Below are positions 48,434-58,678 of a stretch of DNA of 64,000 bases, piece by piece; positions within the stretch are counted from its first letter, which is position 1; each line of letters opens with the position of its first letter. Location of the stretch: assembly GCF_001612555.1 (NCBI RefSeq), contig NZ_CP015110.1, forward strand, positions 62,001-126,000, written 5' to 3'. The notes below the pieces were generated by a model. It did not search any database. It was not told the DNA's origin and saw only the letters and a program-made list of their open reading frames with translations. This DNA comes from Acinetobacter sp. TGL-Y2. GTDB taxonomy: Bacteria > Pseudomonadota > Gammaproteobacteria > Pseudomonadales > Moraxellaceae. A program made the translations under genes and the position numbers.

Positions 48434-49315
48434 ATGTGTATAAAAGCGATTATAGTAACATTTAATCCAACTGATAATATTTTCAATTTAGTTAATTCTT
48501 TAAAAAAACAAAATGTTTACTCAATAGTAGTAGATAATGGAAGTGAGAATTTTGACTTTAGAGATATTGAGAATGATCATGATACTACGTTGATTAAATT
48601 ACATGAGAATTATGGTATAGCTAAAGCTCAAAATGAAGGTGTAAAAAAAGCTGTTGAAATGTCAGCTGAATTTCTATTTTTTTTCGATCAAGATAGTATA
48701 ATCGATGATTCTTTTGTTGATGATATGATTCACGATTACGAAATTTTGATTTCAAAATATGATAATGTAGGCGCCTTGGGACCTAGATTTGTTGATCAAA
48801 GACAAGGTTTTTATTATAAAGCTATTACGATATCTGAAAATGGGAAAAGAATTAAACTGGATGTTGAAAAGTTGGAAAATCCAATTCATTCTAAGCTTTT
48901 GATATCATCAGGGAGTCTAGTAAGTCAAAAAGTCTTCTTAAATACTGGTTTTATGAGGGAGGATTACTTTATTGATTATGTGGACACTGAATGGTGCATA
49001 AGGGCAGAGTCTAAAGGATACAAAAATTTTATTTCTTCTAAAGGAAAGATGGTACATTCAATTGGAGATAACATAAAAAATTTTGGCTTTTTGACTATCC
49101 CTATACACTCTCCCTTTAGACGCTATCATATTATAAGGAATAATTTTTACATGTTTAAAGAAAGCTATATACCAAAAAAATTTGTAACTCATCAATTAAT
49201 TGTTAACTGTATACATCAATTTTTTTTAATTTTAACAATGGGTAAAATGAGTAAACAATATTTTATTGTTTTTTTGAAAGCTATAAAAGATGGCGTGAAA
49301 TATCTTTTAAGATAA
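48434..49315 (+). CDS. Family 2 glycosyltransferase, probable rhamnosyltransferase
   Basis: GT-A fold inverting enzyme of 293 residues. The N terminus AIIVTFNPTDNIFNLVNSL, then VDNGSEN, NYGIAKAQNEGV and the metal-binding FFDQDS, match the rhamnosyltransferase subgroup (RfbF/RfbN-like). A dTDP-L-rhamnose or related deoxysugar donor fits the linked rmlBDAC genes. The linkage is unknown. Confidence 0.85.
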   Translation: MCIKAIIVTFNPTDNIFNLVNSLKKQNVYSIVVDNGSENFDFRDIENDHDTTLIKLHENYGIAKAQNEGVKKAVEMSAEFLFFFDQDSIIDDSFVDDMIHDYEILISKYDNVGALGPRFVDQRQGFYYKAITISENGKRIKLDVEKLENPIHSKLLISSGSLVSQKVFLNTGFMREDYFIDYVDTEWCIRAESKGYKNFISSKGKMVHSIGDNIKNFGFLTIPIHSPFRRYHIIRNNFYMFKESYIPKKFVTHQLIVNCIHQFFLILTMGKMSKQYFIVFLKAIKDGVKYLLR

Positions 49316-49350
49316 GTTTTATAAACGGATTATTGGTTTGAGTTGAATTA

Positions 49351-50478
49351 ATGGAAATATTGTATTTAAAACTATTGTTTATAGATATTATAGGTGGAGG
49401 TTCGGGGCGTCTATTAGAAATTACAAATGGTATAACTTTTAGATACATTATGTTTTTTTTGGGGCTATTGATTTTATTTTATAAATTTTGCTTTTCAAAA
49501 ATAATTATTAAAAAAGAAGAAATGATTGTCCTTTTACTAGGTACTTTTTTTATTCCCTTGGGATTTGTTGGTATGGGATTAAATGATTTATCCATAGCTA
49601 TGAATGATATTAAGCCTTTTTTGTTTTTTTTATTAAGTTTTATGATCTTAAGTCAGAGTGAAGAAAATTCAAAATTAATAATTGAAAAATTTCTAACCTA
49701 TTTATTAATCGTGCCTATCTTAATGGGCATTATTCAAATTATCTTGATATTATTGATTAAGTATAATTTTTTATCTTTTTATGCTTTTTATGCTTTGGGT
49801 GAGAGTACATCGAATGAAATTATGTTCAGAGGTGAGGATGGTTTGTTTTTTTATAAAGGGTTTTTCTTTTTGGGCGTTGGGTGTATCTATGCTTTTATTA
49901 AGAAAAAATACTTTATAGCATTATTTTTATTTGTATGTATTTACCTGACACAAACAAGAGGCTTACTCCTTGCTTCAATTTTTTCTATATTGTTATACGT
50001 AGTTGTTACAAGTAGAAAGCATGTAGCATTTACTTTTTTCTTAGTATCACCTTTTGTTTTCTATATACTATATTTAATTACATTGAAAATTCTTTTTTTA
50101 CGAGAGGATGTCGGTGATTCAAATGTAGTAAGATTTAAAGATTTAGAATTTTTATTAAATATTGATAATATTTTTCATACTCTTTTGGGACATGGATGGG
50201 GTGCAGAGATAAGAGATAGAGCTAAATTAGAAAATGTATTTATGGAAATTTTTTATAAATCAGGGCTCTTAGGGTTACTCAGCTCTTTGGTAATAGTAGT
50301 TTATATTTTTTTACATAAGAATAATAAGTATAATCCTTTTTTATATTTTACAACATTTGCATTTTTATTTTCACAGACTAATCCGTTTATTTTTACGCCT
50401 ATGGGTATTATACTTCTTGTTGTATCTATGTTGAGTTGTAGGTATCTTTTTGATGTGAATACTAATATTGTTAAATAA
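49351..50478 (+). CDS. wzy: Capsule repeat-unit polymerase Wzy
   Basis: Hydrophobic protein of 375 residues with about 10 spans and one larger periplasmic loop, strongly AT-rich codons and no enzymatic motif beyond Arg-containing loops (YLTQTRGLLLASI). That profile and its place among transferases mark Wzy, which joins repeat units at the periplasmic face. Sequence identity within Wzy is always low, so the call rests on topology and context. Confidence 0.82.
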   Translation: MEILYLKLLFIDIIGGGSGRLLEITNGITFRYIMFFLGLLILFYKFCFSKIIIKKEEMIVLLLGTFFIPLGFVGMGLNDLSIAMNDIKPFLFFLLSFMILSQSEENSKLIIEKFLTYLLIVPILMGIIQIILILLIKYNFLSFYAFYALGESTSNEIMFRGEDGLFFYKGFFFLGVGCIYAFIKKKYFIALFLFVCIYLTQTRGLLLASIFSILLYVVVTSRKHVAFTFFLVSPFVFYILYLITLKILFLREDVGDSNVVRFKDLEFLLNIDNIFHTLLGHGWGAEIRDRAKLENVFMEIFYKSGLLGLLSSLVIVVYIFLHKNNKYNPFLYFTTFAFLFSQTNPFIFTPMGIILLVVSMLSCRYLFDVNTNIVK

Positions 50479-50507
50479 ATAATTATTTTATTTTTGGATG
50501 AAAAGAT

Positions 50508-51209
50508 ATGATTTCAGTTTGTCTTGCTACTTATAATGGTGAAAAATACATTGTTGAGCAAATAAATTCTATTTTATTGCAATTGTCAAATAATGATGAA
50601 ATAATTATTTCCGATGATAATTCAACTGATAATACATTGAGTTTAATTAGATCGATTGGTGATCATAGAATTAAAATTTTCATCAATGACTTAGGTCAAG
50701 GTTATACTCATAATTTTGAAAATGCGATAAAAAAAAGTTCTGGAGAGTTTATCTTTCTTTGTGATCAAGATGATGTTTGGATGGAGAATAAAGTATCTAC
50801 TATGATGTCTGCATTACAAAGATCAGATCTTGTGGTTTCAGATGCATTAATTTGCGATGAGTTATTAAATACTACATTAGGTTCTCATTTTGAATTGCAC
50901 TCAACTAGATCTGGATTTTTACACAATTTTATTATGACTCGATATATTGGTGCTTGCATGGCATTCAAAAGAGAAATTTTAACTAAAGTACTCCCATTTC
51001 CTCTTAATTCAAAATTATGCGCTCATGACTATTGGATCGCGAATGTGGGTGAACTTTATTACAGAGTAGAACTGGTTGATACGCCTTTAATTAAATATAG
51101 ACGCCATGGTCTCAATGCTTCAAATGGTGGCGATAAAAGTAAGAACAGTCTTTCACATAAAATAAAGGTTAGAATTTATACTCTTATTCATTTGCTTAAA
51201 AGGATTTAG
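50508..51209 (+). CDS. Family 2 glycosyltransferase
   Basis: GT-A enzyme of 233 residues: ISVCLATYNGEKYIVEQINS, IISDDNSTDNT and FLCDQDDVWMENKV (DxD-type metal site), then a HDYWIANVG acceptor-side segment. The DQDD form is common in rhamnosyl- and alpha-glycosyltransferases of O-antigen and capsule loci. Donor and acceptor are not predictable. Confidence 0.85.
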   Translation: MISVCLATYNGEKYIVEQINSILLQLSNNDEIIISDDNSTDNTLSLIRSIGDHRIKIFINDLGQGYTHNFENAIKKSSGEFIFLCDQDDVWMENKVSTMMSALQRSDLVVSDALICDELLNTTLGSHFELHSTRSGFLHNFIMTRYIGACMAFKREILTKVLPFPLNSKLCAHDYWIANVGELYYRVELVDTPLIKYRRHGLNASNGGDKSKNSLSHKIKVRIYTLIHLLKRI

Positions 51210-51210
51210 T

Positions 51211-51816
51211 GTGAGTTATTTAAAACAATATGGTTTTTTTGGAAGTTTTAATTTAGTAATAAACCTAATCAAAACAAAAATACTTTATTCTAATGCACGT
51301 TTAATACGTTTTCCTATCGATATAAGAAATAAAAAGTATATAGATTTTGGGGGAAATCTTACAACAGGTATCGGTTGTAGAATTGAGACTTTTCCTCAGA
51401 TGCTTACTCCATTGAAATTATTAAAATTTGGGGAAAATGTTCAATTAAATGACTATGTACATATAACAGCCGCCTATTCTATTGAAATTGGCAACAATGT
51501 ACTTATGGCGAGTAAAATATATATTTCTGATTGTACTCATGGTAGCTATATTGGAAATGATGATGATAGTGATCCGATGACCTTACCTATAGATCGCCCT
51601 TTATCTGTTAAAGCTGTAAAAATAGAAGATAATGTGTGGTTGGGAGAGTTTGTTTCGGTACTGCCAGGAGTGACGATTGGTAAAGGAACAATTGTTGGGG
51701 CAAATTCGGTGGTTTCTAAAAGCCTTCCCCCTTATGTAATTGCTGTTGGTTCACCGGCCAAACCAATTAAGTTTTATAATTTCGAAAGTAAAAGATGGGA
51801 AAAATATGTCAATTAA
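51211..51816 (+). CDS. Hexapeptide-repeat O-acetyltransferase
   Basis: Protein of 201 residues with a GTG start one base after the preceding stop. Left-handed beta-helix hexapeptides are visible (IEIGNNVLMASKIYISDCTH, then VKIEDNVWLGEFVSVLPGV, TIGKGTIVGANSVVSKSL), as in WcaF/maltose-acetyltransferase-type enzymes. It probably acetylates a sugar of the repeat unit. Its end overlaps the next gene by 11 bases. Confidence 0.87.
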   Translation: MSYLKQYGFFGSFNLVINLIKTKILYSNARLIRFPIDIRNKKYIDFGGNLTTGIGCRIETFPQMLTPLKLLKFGENVQLNDYVHITAAYSIEIGNNVLMASKIYISDCTHGSYIGNDDDSDPMTLPIDRPLSVKAVKIEDNVWLGEFVSVLPGVTIGKGTIVGANSVVSKSLPPYVIAVGSPAKPIKFYNFESKRWEKYVN

Positions 51817-52945
51817 AAATGTATTAATTACAGGTGGTGCTGGGTTTATCGGTTCAAATTTGGCTTTAAAGCTTATCGAAAAAGGCTATATAGTTACAGT
51901 ATTAGATAATCTATCTCCCCAAATTCATGGCGAAAACCCAACCGAGACATCTCCACTATATTTAAGTATTAAAGATAAAGTAAAATTTATTCATGGTACT
52001 GTGACAAATAAAGCGGATTGGGAAGATGCATTAAAAGGACAAGATGCTATTGTTCACTATGCTGCTGAAACCGGTACTGGTCAGTCGATGTACGAAGTCG
52101 AAAAATATGTAGACGTGAATATTAACGGTACTGCGTTAATGTTAAACCTTTTGGTTAACGGCTCATACAATGTAAAAAAAGTGATTGTTGCATCATCTCG
52201 CTCGATCTACGGTGAAGGAAAATACATCAGCAAAGAGTTAGGTGCTGTATATCCTACGCAACGTGATTCAATCCATATGGATCAAGGTGATTTTGAAGTC
52301 AAATATCCAAATTCTTCAGCATTGACCTTGGTAGGTACAGATGAAGACTCTAAAATACACCCTTCATCTGTATACGGTATTACTAAACAAAACCAAGAAC
52401 AAATGGTCTTGATTGTGTGTCCAACAGTTGGAATTGCAGGGGTCGCATTTAGATACCAAAATGTCTATGGTCCAGGGCAATCATTAAAAAATCCGTATAC
52501 AGGAATTTTATCCATCTTCTCAACTCAAATTAAAAATGGAAATAATATCAATATATTTGAAGATGGTCTTGAGAGTCGTGACTTTGTTTATATTGATGAT
52601 GTTGTAGATGCGACAATTCTAGGTTTAGAGAAAGAAGAAGCCAATAATCAAGTGTTTAATGTCGGTACTGGTGTTGCAACGAATGTACTCACTGTGGCAA
52701 ACGAACTTGTAAAAAACTACGGTGTTGACGTTTCAATAAATGTTTCTGGTAATTATCGTTTAGGTGATATTCGTCATAATTACGCAGATTTAACCAAGAT
52801 TAATAAATTACTTGGTTTTAGTCCAAAGGTATCTTTCGAACAAGGTTTAGAAAATTTCGCCAATTGGGTTAATACTCAAGAAATTCAAGAAGATAAATAC
52901 CAAAAATCAATTGATGAAATGAAGAAAAAAGGTCTGTATAAATAA
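51806..52945 (+). CDS. Extended SDR, probable dTDP-L-rhamnose 4-epimerase (6-deoxy-L-talose)
   Basis: Protein of 379 residues. NAD-binding [18 protein letters not shown], catalytic Ser/Tyr/Lys as SSRSIYGEG and SVYGITKQNQE. The combination LDNLSPQIHG, GQSMYEVEKYVDVN and YQNVYGPGQSLKNPYTGI is typical of the Burkholderia WbiB group, which converts dTDP-L-rhamnose to dTDP-6-deoxy-L-talose. rmlBDAC upstream would supply the substrate. The start (MSIKNV) is chosen over an in-frame codon 22 residues earlier lying inside the acetyltransferase gene. The specific substrate is inferred. Confidence 0.75.
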   Translation: MSIKNVLITGGAGFIGSNLALKLIEKGYIVTVLDNLSPQIHGENPTETSPLYLSIKDKVKFIHGTVTNKADWEDALKGQDAIVHYAAETGTGQSMYEVEKYVDVNINGTALMLNLLVNGSYNVKKVIVASSRSIYGEGKYISKELGAVYPTQRDSIHMDQGDFEVKYPNSSALTLVGTDEDSKIHPSSVYGITKQNQEQMVLIVCPTVGIAGVAFRYQNVYGPGQSLKNPYTGILSIFSTQIKNGNNINIFEDGLESRDFVYIDDVVDATILGLEKEEANNQVFNVGTGVATNVLTVANELVKNYGVDVSINVSGNYRLGDIRHNYADLTKINKLLGFSPKVSFEQGLENFANWVNTQEIQEDKYQKSIDEMKKKGLYK

Positions 52946-52946
52946 T

Positions 52947-53948
52947 ATGAGTAAACTAGAGCATCTAAACGGCAAAAAAATCCTATTCTTTTGTGTGCAG
53001 TCTTTTAACTTAGAAAAAGATATTGTTAATCAATTGCAGAAACACGGTGCTCTAGTTACCTATTATGACGAACGTCCTGCAAATAATAACTTTACAAAGG
53101 GAATTATTCGTTTAAATCGAAATTTTTTAAAATCTCAGATAGTAAAATATTACAAGAGAATTCTGAAAAATCTAAAGGATCAACAATTTGATTACTTATT
53201 TGTAAATCGAGGTGAGGTAGTACCAGAATTCTTCTTAAAAGAATTTATGCAAACTCAAGATAGTTGTAAAAATATTTTTTATACTTGGGATAGCTTTCAA
53301 AATAATGGGCATTGTTTATCTATACTTAAATATTTTGATAAAAAAATGACTTTTGATCATGAAGATGCTGAAAAATATGACTTGGAACATAGACCTTTGT
53401 ATTTTACAGATAAATATAGAAAGATTTATGATAGTAACCAAAAGAAAGTTTATAATTTACTTTTTTTAGGAACAGCTCATTCGGATCGATATTTGATTAG
53501 TACACAAATTTCAGATTGGTGTAATGCACAGAATCTTACAAGCTATTGTTATTACTATATGCAAGGACGTCTAGTTTATTTCTTTAAAAAGTATTTTGAT
53601 AAAAGTTTTCAAATGTTTGACTATAGTAAGCTAAGTTTTAATAGCTTGAATTTGGATCAAATAGTTGATTTTTATGATAAAAGTGAAGTTATTCTTGACA
53701 TTAGCCATCCTTATCAATCTGGATTAACTATGCGTACTTTTGAAGCTATTGGTGCGGGAAAAAAGCTTATCACTACAAATGTAAACATAAAAAAATACCC
53801 TTTTTACAATGAAAATAATATTTTTTTGATAGATAGACATAATATTCAATTAGATATAAATTTCTTTAAAAATAAATACTTACCTTTAAGTTTTGAGCTT
53901 TATGAAAGCTATTCAATTGACGGTTGGCTTTATGATATTTTTAAATAG
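52947..53948 (+). CDS. CgeB-like glycosyltransferase
   Basis: Protein of 333 residues, GT-B-like. FYTWDSFQNN in the first half and ILDISHPYQSGLTMRTFEAI, then GAGKKLITTN, near the C terminus match a group of LPS/capsule transferases related to CgeB. Donor and linkage are unknown. Its start follows the preceding stop by one base, and it ends the tightly packed variable core. Very AT-rich. Confidence 0.78.
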   Translation: MSKLEHLNGKKILFFCVQSFNLEKDIVNQLQKHGALVTYYDERPANNNFTKGIIRLNRNFLKSQIVKYYKRILKNLKDQQFDYLFVNRGEVVPEFFLKEFMQTQDSCKNIFYTWDSFQNNGHCLSILKYFDKKMTFDHEDAEKYDLEHRPLYFTDKYRKIYDSNQKKVYNLLFLGTAHSDRYLISTQISDWCNAQNLTSYCYYYMQGRLVYFFKKYFDKSFQMFDYSKLSFNSLNLDQIVDFYDKSEVILDISHPYQSGLTMRTFEAIGAGKKLITTNVNIKKYPFYNENNIFLIDRHNIQLDINFFKNKYLPLSFELYESYSIDGWLYDIFK

Positions 53949-54067
53949 TTAAGATTATTTGTTAATTATTTGCAATAAATACCAAATAAAAGTATTTAAA
54001 GGTATGGTTACATTATATCCTGTATAAAAATTGAATAATCAATGAATTATTTCTTTATACGTGTTGA

Positions 54068-54076
54068 TGCTATAAT
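54068..54076 (+). promoter_or_regulatory. Extended -10 promoter before the initiating transferase
   Basis: TGCTATAAT lies about 38 bases upstream of the initiating transferase start, after a gap with no gene. It would separately drive the conserved right end of the capsule locus. The -35 is weak. Confidence 0.55.
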
Positions 54077-54113
54077 TTTTATGTTAAGAGCGTTATAAAA
54101 CTAAGGGCTTGCT

Positions 54114-54746
54114 ATGAAAAGATTTTTTGATGTGCTTATTTCAGGTCTTGCACTTTTGCTCCTTTCACCAATTTTCTTATTGGTTGCACTTAAAGTTCGC
54201 CAAAACCTAGGTTCTCCGATCTTTTTTTTACAAGAAAGACCGGGGCAGAACGGCAAAATATTTAAAATGATCAAATTTAGGTCAATGAAAGATGCTGTCG
54301 ACAAAAATGGTCATCCTTTACCTGATGAAGAGCGAATCACACCCTTTGGTCATAAATTGCGTTCAACCACTCTTGATGAAATGCCTCAACTCATCAATGT
54401 TTTAAAAGGCGATATGAGTATTGTTGGACCAAGACCCCAACTGTGCGAGTTTATGGAGCACTACACACCACATCAAATGCGTCGACATGAAGTTAGACCG
54501 GGTATGACTGGACTTGCCCAAGTGAGTGGTCGTAACAACTTATCGTGGGAAGAAAAATTTGCGCTTGATGTTGAGTATGTCGACTCAAGAACCGTCTTGC
54601 TTGACTTTAAAATTATGTTTAAAACGGTTCAGGTTTTGCTGAATAAAGAGGGAATTAATGCTCCAGATCAAGCAGTGGGTGCAACACGATTTTCAACTCG
54701 TGATAATATAAAAAATATAGATCCAAAGTCCTCTTCAAATTCTTAA
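54114..54746 (+). CDS. Initiating sugar-phosphate transferase (ItrA/PglC-type)
   Basis: Transfers a sugar 1-phosphate to undecaprenyl phosphate to begin the repeat unit. It has 210 residues with one N-terminal re-entrant hydrophobic helix (FFDVLISGLALLLLSPIFLL) and the catalytic small-PHPT domain: KMIKFRSMKDA, TTLDEMPQLINVLKGDMS, IVGPRPQL and RPGMTGLAQVSGRN. In Acinetobacter the same enzyme often also serves protein O-glycosylation. The exact sugar is not predicted. Confidence 0.9.
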   Translation: MKRFFDVLISGLALLLLSPIFLLVALKVRQNLGSPIFFLQERPGQNGKIFKMIKFRSMKDAVDKNGHPLPDEERITPFGHKLRSTTLDEMPQLINVLKGDMSIVGPRPQLCEFMEHYTPHQMRRHEVRPGMTGLAQVSGRNNLSWEEKFALDVEYVDSRTVLLDFKIMFKTVQVLLNKEGINAPDQAVGATRFSTRDNIKNIDPKSSSNS

Positions 54747-54770
54747 ATTCTGTAATACAGTAGTCATATT

Positions 54771-55646
54771 ATGATCAAAAAAGCAATTCTCCCTGTTGCA
54801 GGCCTAGGTACACGTTTTTTACCTGCGAGTAAATCCATTCCTAAAGAAATGGTGACTGTGGTGGACCGTCCCGCTATCGAATATGTGGTGAAAGAAGCGG
54901 TTGCCGCCGGGATCGAGCAAATTATATTGGTCACTCATTCTTCTAAAGGTGCAATTGAAAATTATTTTGATCATAATTCCGAATTGGACAGTGTACTTAG
55001 AAATAAAAAGAGTTTCGATTTATTGGATGAAATTAATAATATTATTCCAAGTCATATTTCTGTAATTAGTGTTCGTCAGCCTCAGCCTTTGGGACTTGGG
55101 CATGCGGTGCTTTGTGCAAAAGATATTATTGGTAATGACGCCTTTGCGGTGTTATTGCCTGATGTATTGGTGAAAGATCACAGTGATCAAAATGATCTCA
55201 GTTTAATGATCAATCGATTTAATCAAGTACAGGCCGCACAAATTATGGTAGAGGCTGTGCTAGACCATTTGGTGGATCAATATGGAATTGTGGATGTTGC
55301 AAAGATGCCAGATGAAGGTCAAAGTATATTGATGCAAGGCATTGTGGAAAAGCCGAGTGTGGGCACTGCACCGTCTAATTTATCGGTGGTGGGTCGTTAT
55401 ATTTTACCTGCAAAAATCATGCAGCTTCTTGAGCAAACTCCACGTGGAGCGGGCAATGAAATTCAGCTTACAGATGCTATTGCCATGCTACAAAAAACCG
55501 AGCAGGTTGAAGCCTACCGTATGAAAGGTCAGACTTTTGACTGCGGTAGCAAAATTGGCTACCTCAAAGCAGTATTACATTATGGTTTGGCACATCCAAA
55601 ATTAGGGGCTGAATTTAAAGCGATGATTCAAGCGCTGGATGTGTAA
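54771..55646 (+). CDS. galU: UTP-glucose-1-phosphate uridylyltransferase GalU
   Basis: Makes UDP-glucose from UTP and glucose-1-P. It has 291 residues; the signature AILPVAGLGTRFLPASKSIP, then KEMVTVVDRPAIEYVV, and VEKPSVGTAPSNLSVVGRYI are typical. Pgm further right supplies glucose-1-P. Confidence 0.96.
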   Translation: MIKKAILPVAGLGTRFLPASKSIPKEMVTVVDRPAIEYVVKEAVAAGIEQIILVTHSSKGAIENYFDHNSELDSVLRNKKSFDLLDEINNIIPSHISVISVRQPQPLGLGHAVLCAKDIIGNDAFAVLLPDVLVKDHSDQNDLSLMINRFNQVQAAQIMVEAVLDHLVDQYGIVDVAKMPDEGQSILMQGIVEKPSVGTAPSNLSVVGRYILPAKIMQLLEQTPRGAGNEIQLTDAIAMLQKTEQVEAYRMKGQTFDCGSKIGYLKAVLHYGLAHPKLGAEFKAMIQALDV

Positions 55647-55678
55647 TTGCTTTATATAAGAAATAAATTTGGTGACAT

Positions 55679-56941
55679 ATGAAAATTAATATTTTCGGTT
55701 CAACCCTTCAAGCGGCAGTGTTTGCTGGTTTGTTTGCAGAATCAGGACACCATGTGGAATGGTGTCTTTATCCCTCAAACTGTGATGAGACACAAACACC
55801 AGAATATCAAGATCATCACGTCAATCAGTTGATTGAAAAACAGCAAAAAACGGGTTTTTTAAAGCGCGTGACCCAGCAGCAGTGTGATTTCAAACATGAT
55901 GTTTTGTTACTGAGTTATGCAAATACTGAGTATGCACTTGCTGAACATGTTATTCAACGTCTTGCTCAGCACGATTCATCTCAGCAAAAGCTGATCATTA
56001 ATGGTTCGACTTTTGGCCTGCATGAAACAGAAAAATTATCTCATTTATGTCCACAACATTTATGGGCATATTTGCCGGATAATATTCAAGAAGGCAATGC
56101 TTTAAACAGTGTACTTCAAATGCAGAAAATCATTGTAGGGGTGTCGAATGACCCAACTGCCAAAATGATTACTGAACTGTTGAGACCTTTATTCCCTGCG
56201 AAACAGCAGTATCTTTTTATGCCGATACTGGATGCCGAATTTACCAAACTGAGTATTTCGGGGATGTTGGCCACTCGCATCAGTTATATGAATGATCTTG
56301 CTAATGTGTCTGAAAAACTGGGCATTGATATCCAGAATGTTCAACACGGTCTCGCAGCTGATAATCGGATTGGTGGCTCGTATCTGTCGCCGGGTGCAGG
56401 GTTTGGAGGGGAGAATTTCTCACATGATATTTTAACCCTATCCAATACCGTCTCTGCCACAGGTGTCAAAAGTAGACTATTAGATCAAGTGTGGTCGATC
56501 AATGAACAACAAAAAGAAATTTTGTTTAGAAAACTGTGGAATCAGTTTCAAGGTGATTTAAAAGGTCGAAAAGTGGCGATTTGGGGTGCTTCATTTAAAG
56601 AAAACACCAATAGTATTCAAAATTCATCTATTCATCCCTTATTGAAGGCACTTTGGGCGCAAGGGGTGGTGGTGTATTTACATGACCCTGAGGCACTGGG
56701 TGCAATTGAGAATATGTACGGTCAGCGTGAAGACTTGGTTTTATGTCACGATCAGTACCAAGCCACTCAAAATGCGGATGCACTGTGTTTATTGACTGCT
56801 TGGAAGCAATATTGGAGTCCTGATTTTGCGTATCTAGCACAGCATATGGCACATGCTTTAATTTTAGATGGTCGTAATATTTATGATCCTGACTATGTGA
56901 AAGCACAAGGCTTTAGCTACCAAGGAGTGGGTCGCGCATGA
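55679..56941 (+). CDS. UDP-glucose 6-dehydrogenase-like protein lacking catalytic motifs
   Basis: The 420-residue protein holds the position called ugd in Acinetobacter capsule loci and keeps the UDPG/MNDH family outline. Key features are missing. The N terminus reads [14 protein letters not shown] instead of a GxGxxG Rossmann motif. The segment corresponding to GFGGSCFxKD reads [10 protein letters not shown], with Asn246 at the position of the catalytic Cys; no other cysteine is nearby. [17 protein letters not shown] keeps part of the helix that normally bears catalytic Lys and Asn. UDP-glucose oxidation is therefore doubtful. Its stop overlaps the next start as ATGA. Confidence 0.85.
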   Translation: MKINIFGSTLQAAVFAGLFAESGHHVEWCLYPSNCDETQTPEYQDHHVNQLIEKQQKTGFLKRVTQQQCDFKHDVLLLSYANTEYALAEHVIQRLAQHDSSQQKLIINGSTFGLHETEKLSHLCPQHLWAYLPDNIQEGNALNSVLQMQKIIVGVSNDPTAKMITELLRPLFPAKQQYLFMPILDAEFTKLSISGMLATRISYMNDLANVSEKLGIDIQNVQHGLAADNRIGGSYLSPGAGFGGENFSHDILTLSNTVSATGVKSRLLDQVWSINEQQKEILFRKLWNQFQGDLKGRKVAIWGASFKENTNSIQNSSIHPLLKALWAQGVVVYLHDPEALGAIENMYGQREDLVLCHDQYQATQNADALCLLTAWKQYWSPDFAYLAQHMAHALILDGRNIYDPDYVKAQGFSYQGVGRA

Positions 56942-58599
56942 ATGTAACGATGAATACACAAGGCTTAGATGATCAGGCATTGCTTGAGGATCTAACGCAA
57001 CAGGCGAACCAAAAAAAACAGCAACATTTAACCGGTTTATTTGCTGAAAATCCTCAGCGCTTTGAACAGCATTCTATCCAGTTTGATCAACTGACCTTTG
57101 ATTATAGTAAGCATCGAATTGATCAAGACATTATGCAAAACTTATACGATTTTGCAGATCAAAAGAAGTTGAATGAATGGACTGCTCGGTTATTTTCAAG
57201 CGAAGCGATTAACTATACCGAACATCGTGCAGCCATGCATTGGGCTTTACGCTTACCCAAGCATGATGCAAAGCACCCTAAACTGAGTAAACAGGTGCAT
57301 GAGCAACTTGATCGAATGTATCAATTGGTTGAGCAGATTCATGCCGGGCAATATCGCGGCTGTACAGGTGAAGTCATCCAAGATGTGGTGAACATTGGCG
57401 TGGGGGGCTCAGATTTGGGCCCACTGATGGTCACTCATGCTTTATCCGACTTTAAAGTGGCGACTGCTAAGCCATTGAATGTACATTTTGTTTCAACGAT
57501 GGATGGTAGTCAGCTCTCTGAGTTGTTACATCAACTCAGGCCAGAAACCACGCTTTTTATTATCTCTTCCAAGTCATTTGGTACGGTTGATACGCTGTCC
57601 AATGCGCAAACCGTGCGTCAGTGGCTCGACAAATCTTTAGGAAATAATGCTTGCGCGGTAAAACATCATTTTATTGGGGTGTCGACTAAACCTGAGAAAA
57701 TGACCGAATGGGGTATTGCACCGCAAAATCAATTCCTACTTTGGGATTGGGTCGGGGGGCGTTATTCGCTTTGGTCGTGTATTGGCTTACCCATTGCACT
57801 CAGTATTGGTGTAGACGGTTTTAAGCAGTTATTGGCAGGTGCCTACGCAGTGGATCAGCATGTTCAACATGCACCACTGTCTGAAAATATCCCTGCTTTA
57901 ATGGCTTTACTTGGAATATGGAACAATAACTTCCTCGATATTCAAACCCATGCCGTACTGCCGTATGATGGTCGCCTAAAATATTTTGCTTCATACCTGC
58001 AACAACTTGAGATGGAATCGAATGGTAAGTCGATTCAGCGCAGTGGTCAAAAAGTCGAAATGGACACTTGTCCCATTGTTTGGGGTGAAGTGGGTCCAAA
58101 TGCGCAGCACGCGTTTTATCAACTGTTACATCAAGGTACGCATTCCGTCAGCTGTGATTTTATTGCCCCAGTACAACGTTATAATGCCAATCAATTTACC
58201 TATGCCGAAAATGCAGAGGCTTTGATTGAGCAGCACCATTTGGCGCTGTCGAACTGTTTAGCTCAGTCACGACTGCTGGCCTTCGGTAATCAAGCTTTGG
58301 ATCAAAAAGAGCTGAATGATTTACCAGAATATAAACAATATGAAGGCAATCAGCCGAGTACGACTTTGTTATTAGATGAGTTAAATCCCTACAGTCTAGG
58401 AATGTTAATTTCGTTATATGAACATAAAGTGTTTGTACAATCAGTCATGTGGAATATCAATCCCTTTGATCAATGGGGGGTTGAAAAAGGTAAAGAAATC
58501 GCCAATCAAATTTTACCTGTTTTAAATGGCACGCAAGCGGATGTGTCGCAATTGGATGCTTCGACGCAAGGTCTCATTAAAATTTTATTAAAAAAATGA
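56938..58599 (+). CDS. pgi: Glucose-6-phosphate isomerase
   Basis: Interconverts glucose-6-P and fructose-6-P; 553 residues, normal for the family. Signature segments are [42 protein letters not shown] and a C-terminal [13 protein letters not shown]. Its ATG lies inside the stop of the preceding gene. Called gpi in Acinetobacter capsule loci. Confidence 0.96.
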   Translation: MNVTMNTQGLDDQALLEDLTQQANQKKQQHLTGLFAENPQRFEQHSIQFDQLTFDYSKHRIDQDIMQNLYDFADQKKLNEWTARLFSSEAINYTEHRAAMHWALRLPKHDAKHPKLSKQVHEQLDRMYQLVEQIHAGQYRGCTGEVIQDVVNIGVGGSDLGPLMVTHALSDFKVATAKPLNVHFVSTMDGSQLSELLHQLRPETTLFIISSKSFGTVDTLSNAQTVRQWLDKSLGNNACAVKHHFIGVSTKPEKMTEWGIAPQNQFLLWDWVGGRYSLWSCIGLPIALSIGVDGFKQLLAGAYAVDQHVQHAPLSENIPALMALLGIWNNNFLDIQTHAVLPYDGRLKYFASYLQQLEMESNGKSIQRSGQKVEMDTCPIVWGEVGPNAQHAFYQLLHQGTHSVSCDFIAPVQRYNANQFTYAENAEALIEQHHLALSNCLAQSRLLAFGNQALDQKELNDLPEYKQYEGNQPSTTLLLDELNPYSLGMLISLYEHKVFVQSVMWNINPFDQWGVEKGKEIANQILPVLNGTQADVSQLDASTQGLIKILLKK

Positions 58600-58678
58600 T
58601 TTAAAGGGCTTTGTTTCTTTTTCATTGTTGTTTAATACATTTTAGAAATAAACCTACAAAACTTACACTTGGATATTT

